From Streptomyces sp. NBC_01445 (GTDB taxonomy: Bacteria > Actinomycetota > Actinomycetes > Streptomycetales > Streptomycetaceae), in the NCBI RefSeq assembly GCF_035918235.1, contig NZ_CP109485.1, forward strand, positions 1,674,001 through 1,738,000: 64,000 nt of DNA, given 5' to 3'. The first letter of the stretch is position 1, and every line of letters starts with the position of its first letter. A program made the translations under genes and the position numbers. The notes under the pieces are model-generated. The model ran no database searches. It was not told the DNA's origin and saw only the letters and a program-made list of their open reading frames with translations. This document shows positions 48,462-57,631 of this stretch, piece by piece.

Positions 48462-50246
48462 TCAGAGGGGCAGTCCGTGTCCGTGCGGGAAGACGGGGTC
48501 GGGGGTGTCGTTGGGTACGTCCGGACGCGAGGCCGCGACGGCCGCCATGGAGCGGGGCAGCTCGAACGGCAGGCGCCCCTCTCCGGCGGTCCGGCCGAAG
48601 GCGACGTCCAGCAGGGCGGTGTCACTCGCGCCGTAGTCGGCGATCAGCGCGGACGCCTTCTCGGCGATCTCCGGGATGACGGCCGGCCGCTCCAAGTTGA
48701 TACAGACGAGAGTGGGCACGGATTCCAAGAGGCCCACGATGTCGCTCAGTTCCTTCTCGGGGAAGTCGAGTCGCCCGGAGTGGAAGAACGCTTCGAACCT
48801 GCCCTCTCGCGGCTCGTACGGCGTGCGTAGCCGCAGGATCGCCAGTTCGGCGGCGGCAGGGTCGGCGACCACCTCTCCGTAGGCGGCCGCCGCGTCCGAC
48901 GAGACTCCGCGGACGTACAGCTTCGGCCGGGTCCCGGTGACCGGGAGTGTCCGCTCGTGGTTGGTCAGTACGGTCAGGGAGCGGCGCTGTGCGGCCTCGC
49001 CGGCCGCGCGGAACTCGCTGTTGCCGACTGTTTCCTCGGCCGTCCCGGGATCGACGAAGGGGCTGTCGAACAGTCCCAGGCGGAACTTGTCGCGCAGCAG
49101 GCGTCGCACGGAGGCGTCAATGCGGGACTCCAGGACGCGGCCCGAGCGGACCAGTTCCACGATCACCTCCGGGCAGGCTTCGCCGCCGAACTGGTCGGCT
49201 CCGGCGTCGAGGGCCTTTGCCGCTCGCTCGGCGACGCCGAGGTGTTCCACTCCCCAGGCGCGCGCCTGGTGCAGTTCGCCGAGGATCGGGGCGTCGGTCA
49301 GCAGCCCCCAGTCGGTGCACACGATGCCGGTGAAGCCCAGCTGCTCGCGCAACAGCCCGGTGACGACACCGCGGTTGAAACCGAATCCCACCTCTTCCCA
49401 GTCGGTGCCGATCGGCTGGCCGTAGTACGGCATGATCTGCGCGCACCCCGCGGCGATGGCGGCGCGGAAGGGCAGGAGGTGGTGGTCCCGCATTCCGCCG
49501 GGATAGACCTGCTCCTTGCCGTGCGCGAAGTGCGGGTCCTCACCGTCCTTCTGGGGGCCGCCGCCCGGGAAGTGCTTGACCATGGCGCTGACGGAGTGGC
49601 CGCCCAGCTCCGCCCCCTGCAGCCCGTGGACATACGCCTGCACCAGCTCGGCGGTCAGGGCGGCGTCCGAGCCGAAGGTGCCTGTCTGGCGGGACCAGCG
49701 CGGCTCGGTGGCCAGGTCGATCTGCGGGTGGAGAGCCACGCGCAGGCCGACGGCCAGGTACTCACGTCGGACGGTGTCGGCGAACTGGTGCACCAGTTCG
49801 GGATCGCGGGTCGCGGCCAGACCCAGCGGCTCGGGCCACGCGGAGAAAGGCCCTGCGGTGAAGGACGCACCCGGGTTGTCGGTGAAGGCGTGCCGCGGGT
49901 CGGTGGAGAGAGTGACCGGTATGCCGAGGCGGGTGCCGGCGGCGATCTCCTGAAGGGTGTTGTGCCATTCGGCCATCTGCCGGGCGCCCGCGGCGCCCAG
50001 GACGTTGAAGTGACTGATGAGACGTGTCCGGATCAGTCCGGTGGTGTCTGTGGGCACCATCGCCTCGTCGCCGTCCTCGACCGGGCGTCCGTCCGGATGG
50101 AGGGGGAGCACGGTGTGGAAGACCTGTCCGGCCTTCTCCGCGAGAGTCATGCGGGCCAGGAGATCCTCGACGCGCTCGTCGACGGGGCGGGACGGGTCCT
50201 GGTAGGGGTGGCCGTCGTCACGGGGCGCGGATGTGGTGGTGGTCAT
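48462..50246 (-). CDS. GH3-family beta-glucosidase-like protein
   Basis: Glycoside hydrolase family 3 protein of 594 residues with the N-terminal barrel and a C-terminal alpha/beta sandwich. MTLAEKAGQVFHTVLP, STDPRHAFTDNPG, MVKHFPGGG and the nucleophile region GIVCTDWG (Asp) identify the family. No signal peptide, so it acts on imported sugars. The start is ATG 50246. It follows the MFS gene by 132 bp and lies in the same direction as a LacI gene, suggesting a beta-glucoside uptake and cleavage set. Confidence 0.88.
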   Translation of the reverse strand: MTTTTSAPRDDGHPYQDPSRPVDERVEDLLARMTLAEKAGQVFHTVLPLHPDGRPVEDGDEAMVPTDTTGLIRTRLISHFNVLGAAGARQMAEWHNTLQEIAAGTRLGIPVTLSTDPRHAFTDNPGASFTAGPFSAWPEPLGLAATRDPELVHQFADTVRREYLAVGLRVALHPQIDLATEPRWSRQTGTFGSDAALTAELVQAYVHGLQGAELGGHSVSAMVKHFPGGGPQKDGEDPHFAHGKEQVYPGGMRDHHLLPFRAAIAAGCAQIMPYYGQPIGTDWEEVGFGFNRGVVTGLLREQLGFTGIVCTDWGLLTDAPILGELHQARAWGVEHLGVAERAAKALDAGADQFGGEACPEVIVELVRSGRVLESRIDASVRRLLRDKFRLGLFDSPFVDPGTAEETVGNSEFRAAGEAAQRRSLTVLTNHERTLPVTGTRPKLYVRGVSSDAAAAYGEVVADPAAAELAILRLRTPYEPREGRFEAFFHSGRLDFPEKELSDIVGLLESVPTLVCINLERPAVIPEIAEKASALIADYGASDTALLDVAFGRTAGEGRLPFELPRSMAAVAASRPDVPNDTPDPVFPHGHGLPL

Positions 50247-50378
50247 GGGTGCCTCCAGGGCGAAGGGGACGGAATCCGGGGTGGTTCGGCGCACGGCGCG
50301 GATCGGGACACGGCCGGCGCCCCGAGGACGGTGGTCACCGCGCGGACGCGGGAGGGACGGCGTGACGGGCCGGACGGC

Positions 50379-51713
50379 TCAGCGAACGCCCCGGACGCGG
50401 AGTACGCCCAGCGCGCCCACGAGGGAGACGGCCGCGACGACCGGGAACAAGGCCTCGTAGCCGCCGGCGGCGACGATCCAGCCGGCGAGGGTGGGGGCGA
50501 GAATCTGCGGTCCGGCGTTGGCGATGTTGATGACGCCCATGTCCTTGCCCACGTCGGCCGCGCGCGGCAGGACCTTGGTGATCAGGGCCATGTCGACGGC
50601 CATGTAGGCGCCGAACGCCAGGCCCCCGACGATGTTGTACGTGAGCATGCCGCCCTGAGTGGGCCACAGCATCGGAAGCGACAGGGCCAGCGCCGCGACG
50701 ATGCCGGAGGCGAACACGAACGGCTTCACCCTGCCGACCTTGTCGGCGAGGGGCCCGAGGAGGACGGTGGCGGCGACCGTGCACAGCGCGTTGACGACCA
50801 TCAGGAAGCCGACGGTCGGCAGCAGATCCTGGGGCGGGACCTTGATGTAGTCGGCGAGCAGGTACAGGTTGTAGGTGAGGACGATGAAATAGCCCAGCAT
50901 GACCCCGAGTCGGGAGACGAAGGCCCAGCCGAAGTCCGGGTGCCGGCGGGGGCTGACCCAGAAGCCGCCGAGGAACTCCCTGAGTGAGAACGGCTCGCGC
51001 GGCAGGTCACGGGCGTCGCGGTCCCGGGACAGGACGACGAACACGAGCGCCGCGACGACGATGACGCCGGCTATCAGGTAGTAGCCGTTCTCACCGGCGA
51101 ACCGACCGCCGAATCCGCCGATGACGCCGTCCAGGCCGAACTTCGTGCCGGGCACCCCGCCGATGATCAGTGCGGCGGCGATCGTGCCGAGGGGCACGCC
51201 CAGACCGACCAGCGCGGAAAAGGTTCCGTACCGGGCGACCGGGACCCGATCGGGCATCGCGGCGGTGAGGGCGGCCTGGTAGCCGTTCATGATGAACTGC
51301 ACGACGCCCCAGCTCAGGCCGAGCGTCGCGATGCTCGTCGCGTGCGCCTGGGCGACCAGGGCCAGTGCGCCGAGCAGCGCGCACAGAAGGATCCACGGCG
51401 CCCGGCGGCCGAACCGGGACCGCGTGCGATCGGACAGTTGCCCGAACACCGGGTTGCCGATCGTCGCGAGGACGGCGCCCGTGGTGCTGGCCGCGGACAG
51501 GGCGGATGTGTCGTTCGTGCCGGTGATCTGGGCGACCTGGATGGGCAACAGGAAGCTGCCCACGCCGAGCCACAGCAGGTAGAGCGCGATGTTGGCGGCG
51601 GGCAGCGTGACGTAGAACCGCGCGAGGCGCCGGGGAGGCGCGGGTGCGGCGGCCTCGGTGTCGGCGCCGACGACAGCGGTCGCCGCCGCGTTTTCAGGAA
51701 GTGAATGGGTCAT
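50379..51713 (-). CDS. MFS transporter, probable sugar permease
   Basis: Twelve-helix major-facilitator protein of 444 residues. The loop between helices 2 and 3 reads FGQLSDRTRSRFGRRAPWI, a variant of the MFS signature also found in glycoside-type symporters. The second half carries GPLADKVGRVKPFV. The ATG at 51713 follows a 26-codon unconserved in-frame stretch. Pairing with GH3 and LacI genes suggests import of a beta-glucoside. Confidence 0.88.
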   Translation of the reverse strand: MTHSLPENAAATAVVGADTEAAAPAPPRRLARFYVTLPAANIALYLLWLGVGSFLLPIQVAQITGTNDTSALSAASTTGAVLATIGNPVFGQLSDRTRSRFGRRAPWILLCALLGALALVAQAHATSIATLGLSWGVVQFIMNGYQAALTAAMPDRVPVARYGTFSALVGLGVPLGTIAAALIIGGVPGTKFGLDGVIGGFGGRFAGENGYYLIAGVIVVAALVFVVLSRDRDARDLPREPFSLREFLGGFWVSPRRHPDFGWAFVSRLGVMLGYFIVLTYNLYLLADYIKVPPQDLLPTVGFLMVVNALCTVAATVLLGPLADKVGRVKPFVFASGIVAALALSLPMLWPTQGGMLTYNIVGGLAFGAYMAVDMALITKVLPRAADVGKDMGVINIANAGPQILAPTLAGWIVAAGGYEALFPVVAAVSLVGALGVLRVRGVR

Positions 51714-51787
51714 GGTGAGGCCCCTTGAAGAGCGATGCCGATGAATGCGGACGCGGTGGGGGCGCGCGTTGAGGAGGACAGTAGGTG

Positions 51788-51861
51788 ACACGTGTAATCA
51801 GCGGAAGAGGTCTGACGGCACGAGTTGTGTTCGTCACCAGCTGCGGCACCACTCACGTGTT
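51788..51861. promoter_or_regulatory. CACGTG-containing sites upstream of the MFS gene
   Basis: ACACGTGT at 51788-51795 (within TGACACGTGTAA) and CACGTG at 51854-51859 (within ACTCACGTGTTG) lie in the 255-bp spacer between the LacI and MFS genes. Both have the central CpG palindrome expected for a LacI repressor. Assignment to this LacI protein is inferred. Confidence 0.5.
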
Positions 51862-51968
51862 GAAAAGTTGAAGCCAGTGACCGACGCCGGAGCAACGCCT
51901 CCCTCAGCCACGACACGGTTGCCGCGTGCGGCGCCGCTGCTGTGACGTCACCTTGCCGACCGCCCTGA

Positions 51969-52994
51969 CTAGGCGGTTTCCCGGATCACCAGACCGGTTC
52001 GGAGGTAGGAGCGGGTCTCCGCGGGCGTGTCGGGGGTGCCGATCAGGCGGTCCAGCATCGCCGCGATCTCACGTGCGGGCGTGAAATCCATGCGGACGGT
52101 CGTCAGCTTCGGACGGAGGAGTCTGCCGATCAGCAGATCGTCCGCACCCACGACGGCGACGTCCTCCGGGACACGCAGGCCGGCGTCCTGCAGGGCGCGC
52201 ACGGCGACGGACGCGTACTCGTCGTTGTAGGCGAACAACCCGTCGGCCCCGGCCTGGACGAACAACTCGGCCCACCGCGCCGCCGCCTCCTCGCCGAGGG
52301 CGAGTTCCTGCCGCACGACGGTGACCGAAGCATGTGCGCTCGCCGCGGCCTCAGCCCCGGAGAGCCTGGGCACGGCGAACCCGCGCAGCGACGCGTCGGC
52401 GGGGACGATCACACCGATCTTCCTGCGTCCGGCAGCCACCAGGTGTTCCACAGCCACCGCGCCGACCTGCATCTGATCCGCCACCAGCGCGTGCGCGCCG
52501 GGCATCGGCACCGGCCCGGCGCTGACCACGACCCCGATCCCGGCTCGGTGCAGCACATCGACAGCGTGCTCATCCAGGCTGTCGTCCATCAGCGACAGCA
52601 CCGCGTCGGGCCTCAACTCGGCCCACCGGCGAGCGGCCTCCGCGCCCCGGTGTCCCGTCGGGCCGTAGAGCACGGCCGTGTAGCCGAGCTCCGAAAGGGC
52701 CAACTGCAGCTCGGCGAAGTACTGGGCGAACAACGGCCCCGCGGTCACAGCCGGGGCGGTGAGCAGGACGACACCGCTCCGCCCCGCGCGCAGTGCCCGA
52801 GCCACGGCGTGCGGCACATAACCCAGCTGCCGGGCCGCTGCCCTCACCCGCTCCCGGGTCGCCTCACTGACGCGTCCGCTCCGGGTGTTGTTCAGGACGT
52901 ACGAAACGGTGGCCCGCGACACCCCCGCGGCGCGCGCCACGTCCTCACTGGTGGGCGGCGTGCCGGCTGAACCGTGCGAGGACGTGGAGGCCAT
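51969..52994 (-). CDS. LacI-family transcriptional regulator
   Basis: LacI/GalR repressor of 341 residues. The HTH is TSEDVARAAGVSRATVSYVLN and the hinge YVPHAVARALRAG, followed by the PBP-like domain. A GTG two codons upstream is an alternative start. It lies upstream of, and parallel to, MFS-GH3, and probably represses them in the absence of a beta-glucoside. Confidence 0.91.
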   Translation of the reverse strand: MASTSSHGSAGTPPTSEDVARAAGVSRATVSYVLNNTRSGRVSEATRERVRAAARQLGYVPHAVARALRAGRSGVVLLTAPAVTAGPLFAQYFAELQLALSELGYTAVLYGPTGHRGAEAARRWAELRPDAVLSLMDDSLDEHAVDVLHRAGIGVVVSAGPVPMPGAHALVADQMQVGAVAVEHLVAAGRRKIGVIVPADASLRGFAVPRLSGAEAAASAHASVTVVRQELALGEEAAARWAELFVQAGADGLFAYNDEYASVAVRALQDAGLRVPEDVAVVGADDLLIGRLLRPKLTTVRMDFTPAREIAAMLDRLIGTPDTPAETRSYLRTGLVIRETA

Positions 52995-53246
52995 GATCAC
53001 TCATCATCCCAGATGGGGACCGGTGCCGGTGAGGGAGCGCCTGTACCGAGTCAGGCGGAGGCACGCGACCCCTTTCCCCGCCTCCTGGCGGGGGCAGCAT
53101 CCCCGCTCCCCGCGGAGAGGTCAGCTCGGCTCGGCGGTGAGCCACTCGGCCCGCCCCTTCCCCGTTCCAAGGTGCCCCGCCGGAGCGACGGCATCGCGCA
53201 CGCTGCGAAGTTCCGACAAACCCCTGCCGGCGGAAAGCCCGGCTGA

Positions 53247-54380
53247 TCACGCCGTTCTTCCGGTTCGTCCGCCGCGCCCTTCCCGTTCGTCCTCTTCGCC
53301 GGCCTTGATCTCTTCATCGGCCTTGTTCACTTCGCCGAGCTTGATCTCTTGATCGACCTTGTTCACCTCGCCGAGCTGGTTCTCTTCGTCGGCCCCGTTC
53401 ACTTCGCCGAAGCGGAGGGGGAGCGTCGGCTGGTAGCCGCCCGCGGAGATCTTGGCCACCATCTCGGCGAGATACCCGCAGGCCTGCGAGATCTCCTGCT
53501 GGAACTGGTTGCGTTCACTGACGGCGGCCGCGACCAGCAGGGCGGTCAATGCGGAGGAACCGTTGAAAGCCTGCAGGGTGATCATGCTGGTGAGCAGATC
53601 GTGACCGGTGAACGGACCGGTCCCCCGGGCGGCGGCGATGATCGTGAAGGTGGACACGGCCAGTGCGCAGGGTGCGGCCCCGGCCAGCTGGAAGCGGAAG
53701 GCCGCCCAGATCAGCAGCGGGAAGCTCAGGAACATGAGGGGCGCGCTGCCGGTCGCGACAAGACCCACGCCGGCCGTGGCTGCGACGAGCAGGAACCCCT
53801 CCACCCAACGGAACGGTGGAGCGTCCTTCGGCCAGCGTGCCGAGCGGAGAACGAGCAGGACCGGCGTCACCACCAGGACGCCCATCGCGTCGCCGGTCCA
53901 CCAGACAGACCACGTCGGCCAGAACCCGTCGGCGCCCACCACACCGGCGAGGGCCAGGGTTCCGCTGCCGATCGTCGCGCTGACCAGCATTCCGGTGAAC
54001 GCACCGAGAAAGATCAGTGCGAGCACATCCCGCAGACGGGCCAGCTCGATACGGAATCCCGCACGACAGAGCAGTGCGTACGAGCAGACGGGCGCGAGGG
54101 TGTTGCCCGCCACGATGGCGAGCACGGCCGGCAGCGACGGGCCGAGGGAGATGTTGACGACGAGCGCGCCGAGCGCGATCCCGGGCCAGACCCGCGGGCC
54201 GCGCAGGAGCAGGCTGGCCAGGGCGATACCGGTCGGCGGCCACAACGGTGTTACCTGGCCTCGCACCAGCTGCTGGAGCAGTCCCAGCTTGGCCGAGCCG
54301 TAGTAGACCGCGGCCACCACACAGATCTCCAGGGCGGCCGCAGCGCCGCGCCGGAGCCGTTCTCGCCGGGCGGCTGTCAT
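53247..54380 (-). CDS. MASE1-domain membrane sensor with repeat tail
   Basis: Protein of 377 residues with eight hydrophobic segments forming a MASE1 domain (PLWPPTGIALASLLL, WPGIALGALVVN, WTGDAMGVLVVTP). A short helical segment (ERNQFQQEISQACGYLAEMV) follows, where output domains normally begin, but no kinase or cyclase is attached. The C-terminus holds three acidic 12-residue repeats around GEVNKADEEIK. I prefer ATG 54380 with GGAGG upstream; a GTG at 54446 would extend it. It lies 103 bp downstream of the PP2C gene, and may be its membrane partner. Confidence 0.8.
   Translation of the reverse strand: MTAARRERLRRGAAAALEICVVAAVYYGSAKLGLLQQLVRGQVTPLWPPTGIALASLLLRGPRVWPGIALGALVVNISLGPSLPAVLAIVAGNTLAPVCSYALLCRAGFRIELARLRDVLALIFLGAFTGMLVSATIGSGTLALAGVVGADGFWPTWSVWWTGDAMGVLVVTPVLLVLRSARWPKDAPPFRWVEGFLLVAATAGVGLVATGSAPLMFLSFPLLIWAAFRFQLAGAAPCALAVSTFTIIAAARGTGPFTGHDLLTSMITLQAFNGSSALTALLVAAAVSERNQFQQEISQACGYLAEMVAKISAGGYQPTLPLRFGEVNGADEENQLGEVNKVDQEIKLGEVNKADEEIKAGEEDEREGRGGRTGRTA
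53305..53412. repeat. three tandem 36-bp coding repeats
   Basis: Units at 53305-53340, 53341-53376 and 53377-53412 begin TTGATCTCTT, TTGATCTCTT and TGGTTCTCTT. They encode the acidic repeats at the end of the MASE1 protein. The nucleotide identity shows recent duplication. Confidence 0.85.
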
Positions 54381-54483
54381 GGGTGCGGCCTCCGCTTCGA
54401 CATCCCTCCGTGATCCATCATCCGCCGCTTCCCCGGGATCCTCCACGGCACCGTTGAGCCGGGTGTCCGGCGCGGACGCGCGG

Positions 54484-55902
54484 TCAGGCGGGCGGGGTGC
54501 GCAGGGCGAGAACGGCCATGTCGTCGTGACCGTCGCTGGGGTGGTGATCAGCCAGTGCCTGAACGAATTCCGGCAGGGGCAGGGCGGCGTACAGGGTGGC
54601 TAGTTCGGTGAGCTCGTCGAGGCTGTCGTCGATGGGCCGGGCAGGATGTTCGATCAGCCCGTCCGTGAAGAAGACCACGGTGGAGTCGGGCGGCATGTAT
54701 CGGGAGTGATCGGGGCGGGGTTGTTCGGGGTCGACCCCGAGCGGCAGCCCCGGCTCGGCGAACAGGGTTTCCGCCCGGCGGCCAGGGACGATCAGCAGGG
54801 GCGGGACGTGGCCCGCGCTACTCCAGTGGAGGCGCCAGCCCGGTCCGGCCGGTTCGATCCGCGCCAGCGTCGTGGTGGTGATGGGGTTGCTTGTCATGGC
54901 CTGCAGGGTGCGGTCGAGCTGGGCGAGGACGGCACCGGGCGCACTGCCATGCTCGAACAGCAGAGCGCGCAGCATGTTGCGGGTGGAGGCCATGGAGGCC
55001 GCGGCCCGCAGATCGTGCCCGACCACATCACCGATGACGACCGCCACTACGTTGCCGGGCAGCGGGATGGCGTCGTACCAGTCTCCGCCGAGCTGGCTGG
55101 GCTCGGCTGCGGGCCGGTAGATCGCGGCCGCGGTGAAAGGCCGCAGGTCGGGAAGTGTCGGCAGCAGCAGCCGCTGGAACTGCTCGGCTCCCACCCGTAC
55201 CCGCTCGAACAGGCGGACGTTCTCGATCGCGATCCCGGCGGCACCGGCCAGGGCGACGACGACGTTCTCGTCGTGAGCGTCAAAAGGCTGTCCGTCGCGC
55301 CGCTCGGAGAGGTAGAGATCGCCGTAGATCTCGCCGCGGACACTGATCGCGACGCCGAGCAAGCTACGCATACAAGGGTGGCCCGGCGGGAACCCGCTGG
55401 ACGACGGGTGAGACACGATGCTCTCTACGCGCAGCGGCTCCGGATGGCGAATCAGGTGCCCGAGGACCCCCCGACCTCGGGGGAAACCGGCCTGGGCGAG
55501 ATCAGCGCGTTCGTGTTCGGACAGGCCGGCCGCGATGAACCGCTCCAAATGGTCTCCGGACTCGTCGAGCACACCCATTGCCCCGTAGCGGGCGCCCACC
55601 AGATCCATGGCGGTGGTGACGATGCGGTTCAGCACCGCGGGCAGCTCCACCTCCCGGCTGATGGACACCACGGCATCCAGCAGGCCCTGAACTCGGTCCA
55701 TGGCGTCCAGCAGAGACCGCAATTGCTCGTCGATCCGGCCCAGCTCGGCACGCAGACGTTCGTGCAGGTCCGGGGTATGTGGCTGCCTCGGGTGAATGCC
55801 GCGCTCGATTCCCGCCATCACAAGCGCCCGGGGACCGCACGGCCGCTCTCGCTCGCCTTCCGTCTGCGGCGATCGCTCCGCACCGTTGCCGGGTCCGCCC
55901 AC
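54484..55902 (-). CDS. GAF-PP2C (SpoIIE-type) serine phosphatase
   Basis: Protein of 472 residues. A GAF domain (about 75-230; VELPAVLNRIVTTAMDLVGA, RSLLGVAISVRGEIYGDLYL) is followed by a SpoIIE-like PP2C domain (AAEPSQLGGDWYDAIPL with metal-binding Asp, VIGDVVGHD, FTDGLIE, HDDMAVLALR). Such proteins dephosphorylate anti-anti-sigma factors in actinobacterial sigma-B-like circuits. It starts at GTG 55902; ATG 55818 is an alternative closer to the conserved coil. Neither has a strong ribosome site. Confidence 0.87.
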   Translation of the reverse strand: MGGPGNGAERSPQTEGERERPCGPRALVMAGIERGIHPRQPHTPDLHERLRAELGRIDEQLRSLLDAMDRVQGLLDAVVSISREVELPAVLNRIVTTAMDLVGARYGAMGVLDESGDHLERFIAAGLSEHERADLAQAGFPRGRGVLGHLIRHPEPLRVESIVSHPSSSGFPPGHPCMRSLLGVAISVRGEIYGDLYLSERRDGQPFDAHDENVVVALAGAAGIAIENVRLFERVRVGAEQFQRLLLPTLPDLRPFTAAAIYRPAAEPSQLGGDWYDAIPLPGNVVAVVIGDVVGHDLRAAASMASTRNMLRALLFEHGSAPGAVLAQLDRTLQAMTSNPITTTTLARIEPAGPGWRLHWSSAGHVPPLLIVPGRRAETLFAEPGLPLGVDPEQPRPDHSRYMPPDSTVVFFTDGLIEHPARPIDDSLDELTELATLYAALPLPEFVQALADHHPSDGHDDMAVLALRTPPA

Positions 55903-56062
55903 ACGATTGAGGAGTGCATTTCGGCCTCCTGGCAGGACCCTCGGTGATCGAGGTCATGGAATCACCCGACATAAGGGGCAATTGAGGTCATTATTTCAAA
56001 CAAGTGAGGACGGCGTCGCCGGCGCCCGAGGGACCCGTCGGCTGAGAAGGTCTACACCCGTG

Positions 56063-56350
56063 TCAACGGTCCGCCGGAAGCCTGACCACAGTGGTTGCGC
56101 AGGACAGGTGCACGCGGTTGGCCGCCAGGGCGAGGGCGGTGCGGCCGATCCCGAGGTCCACGGGGGTCCAGCCGTCGTTCGCGATGCCGCTGCGGAAGGT
56201 CCACGGCGGGCGGCGCGTCTTCAGGTCAAGGGCCAGAAGCGGCTGCGGGACGTCCTCCGTGTCGCGGTAGAGAATCCCGCCGTGGATGGCCGGTGGGGGC
56301 CAAGTCTTCGTCATGGTGCGCAGCGGCCACCCGGCGCGCCCGCCTCGCCC
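56063..56350 (-). pseudogene. remnant of a PQQ-like beta-propeller protein
   Basis: A short minus-strand frame reads PPAIHGGILYRDTEDVPQPLLA and then LDLKTRRPPWTFRSG, like the last blades of secreted PQQ-repeat propeller proteins. No start region or other blades are present in the flanking sequence. It is most likely a 3' fragment left by deletion. Within 55903-56545 nothing else is recognisable. Confidence 0.45.
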
Positions 56351-56485
56351 ACCTGGACGGGAACGCACGGGCCACGGACGGTCCACGGGCCCACCCGCGA
56401 CCTGCGCTTCGAACTCAGCCGCCTCTCCTCCAGCGCCGCAACGGCGCCCGGTCGGTTCGGCGCCCAACCCCGTACAAGCGCAGAA

Positions 56486-56524
56486 CCGTCGGGCGCCCCC
56501 CCCCCACAGGGGGGCGCCCGACGG
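56486..56524. terminator. hairpin terminator
   Basis: CCGTCGGGCGCCCCC pairs with GGGGGCGCCCGACGG across a short C/A loop, 22 bp beyond the stop of the small minus-strand gene starting at 56770. Confidence 0.8.
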
Positions 56525-56545
56525 CCCTCGTCCTGGGTGCGATGA

Positions 56546-56770
56546 TCAGCGCGCGTCGTGGGCACGGTGCATCGTCTGTGTGACGTAACTGCCATTCGCA
56601 TCAATCAACTTGACCTTGAGCGTGACGGGCTCGCCGTGATGGGTGACCCTTGCGAGGCCCCTGCCGTGCACATACAGAATCCTCACCCTTTGGGTGCACC
56701 ACTGCTGGTCCGGGAAGCTCGCGTTGTCCGTCAGCGAGTCCCACTGAGCGGGAGTGGCAGGTCCGTTCAC
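56546..56770 (-). CDS. small hypothetical protein
   Basis: Possible gene of 74 residues from GTG 56770. It contains PATPAQWDSLTDNASF, CTQRVRILYVHGRG and EPVTLKVKLIDANG, which look like a genuine beta-strand-rich protein with good codon bias. A terminator follows directly. I do not recognise the family and see no convincing ribosome site; the true start could be further upstream. The interval 56771-57180 shows no other convincing gene. Confidence 0.4.
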   Translation of the reverse strand: MNGPATPAQWDSLTDNASFPDQQWCTQRVRILYVHGRGLARVTHHGEPVTLKVKLIDANGSYVTQTMHRAHDAR

Positions 56771-57180
56771 GGGGATGCGGCATCGATGTCCGTGCGAGGA
56801 TCCCTCTCCCTCCCCCTGCGAGCCCGCGCGCTCTCCGGGGCGGGCACGGTCGTGCTTCTGGTGTTCCTGCCGGCGACCAGCGGCTCTCACCTGGGGCGCA
56901 GACCATAGCGCCCAGCCGACGCATTCGGGAGACCGAACGCGAAGCCGTTCCGGGGCGCGACGTCCAGTGCCTACGACGTCAGCGTTACGCGCGGGGTGTT
57001 CACGCTGGGGCACCCTCCGTTCGTCGTGCGCAGCTCAGCGCCTGCCGCTGACCGGCCGAGCAGAGGCGTGAGGATCGCGGCGTCGTCGAAAGGACTCCTC
57101 GGAGCCTGCAACTGCACATCGCGCGACGCCGCGCACGTCTCTGACGCGGTTCCAGCGGCCGGACCGGCCCTCGGCACTGC

Positions 57181-57561
57181 TCAGGACGTCTTCTTGGTCC
57201 TCGTAGCAGACTGCTTCCCGCTTTTGCTTCTGCCGGCGGAGCCCGTCGTGCTGCGCCTTGGTTTGGCGGGCACGCTCTTTCGCGCTGTGGCCTTTTCCGT
57301 GCCCGCGGCCGTCCGCGATGGCGCTGTCCGGGTCGGGGCCGTCGGCCACTTGAACTCGATCTCCAGCTCGATCTCGCCGTTGCCGACCTCGACCTCCACC
57401 TCACTGCGAAGGGCGTCGGGAACCCGCAGGCTCAGCGTCGCGGAACCGAGTTCCAGTTCGGCATCCCCGCCTTCCCTCAGTGCTGCTGCGAGCGCCGAGA
57501 GCTGGTCAGCCGCTTCAAGGCGTGACAGCGAGCGTTTCTGCTCAAATTTGAGGTCCTTCAT
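57181..57561 (-). CDS. amphi-Trp domain protein with basic tail
   Basis: Protein of 126 residues. Residues 1-72 (MKDLKFEQKRSLSRLEAADQ through IELEIEFKW) form the amphi-Trp domain, a small beta-rich domain of unknown function ending in the Lys-Trp signature. The rest is a Lys/Arg/Ser/Thr-rich tail resembling histone-H1-like tails, possibly for nucleic-acid binding. It is transcribed 70 bp downstream of the DUF7144 gene. Confidence 0.82.
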   Translation of the reverse strand: MKDLKFEQKRSLSRLEAADQLSALAAALREGGDAELELGSATLSLRVPDALRSEVEVEVGNGEIELEIEFKWPTAPTRTAPSRTAAGTEKATARKSVPAKPRRSTTGSAGRSKSGKQSATRTKKTS

Positions 57562-57631
57562 GGGTGTCTCCGGTCCAGTGACGGCCCGGGTGTGGGGCCG
57601 CAGCGCGAGGACATCAGGACAAGCCCCTGCT

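Noticed and set aside
53076..53093. Short hairpin CCCCGCC-TCCT-GGCGGGG after the MASE1 gene region as a terminator
   Set aside because: The stem is only 7 bp and it is located upstream of neither gene end in a convincing way; left unannotated.
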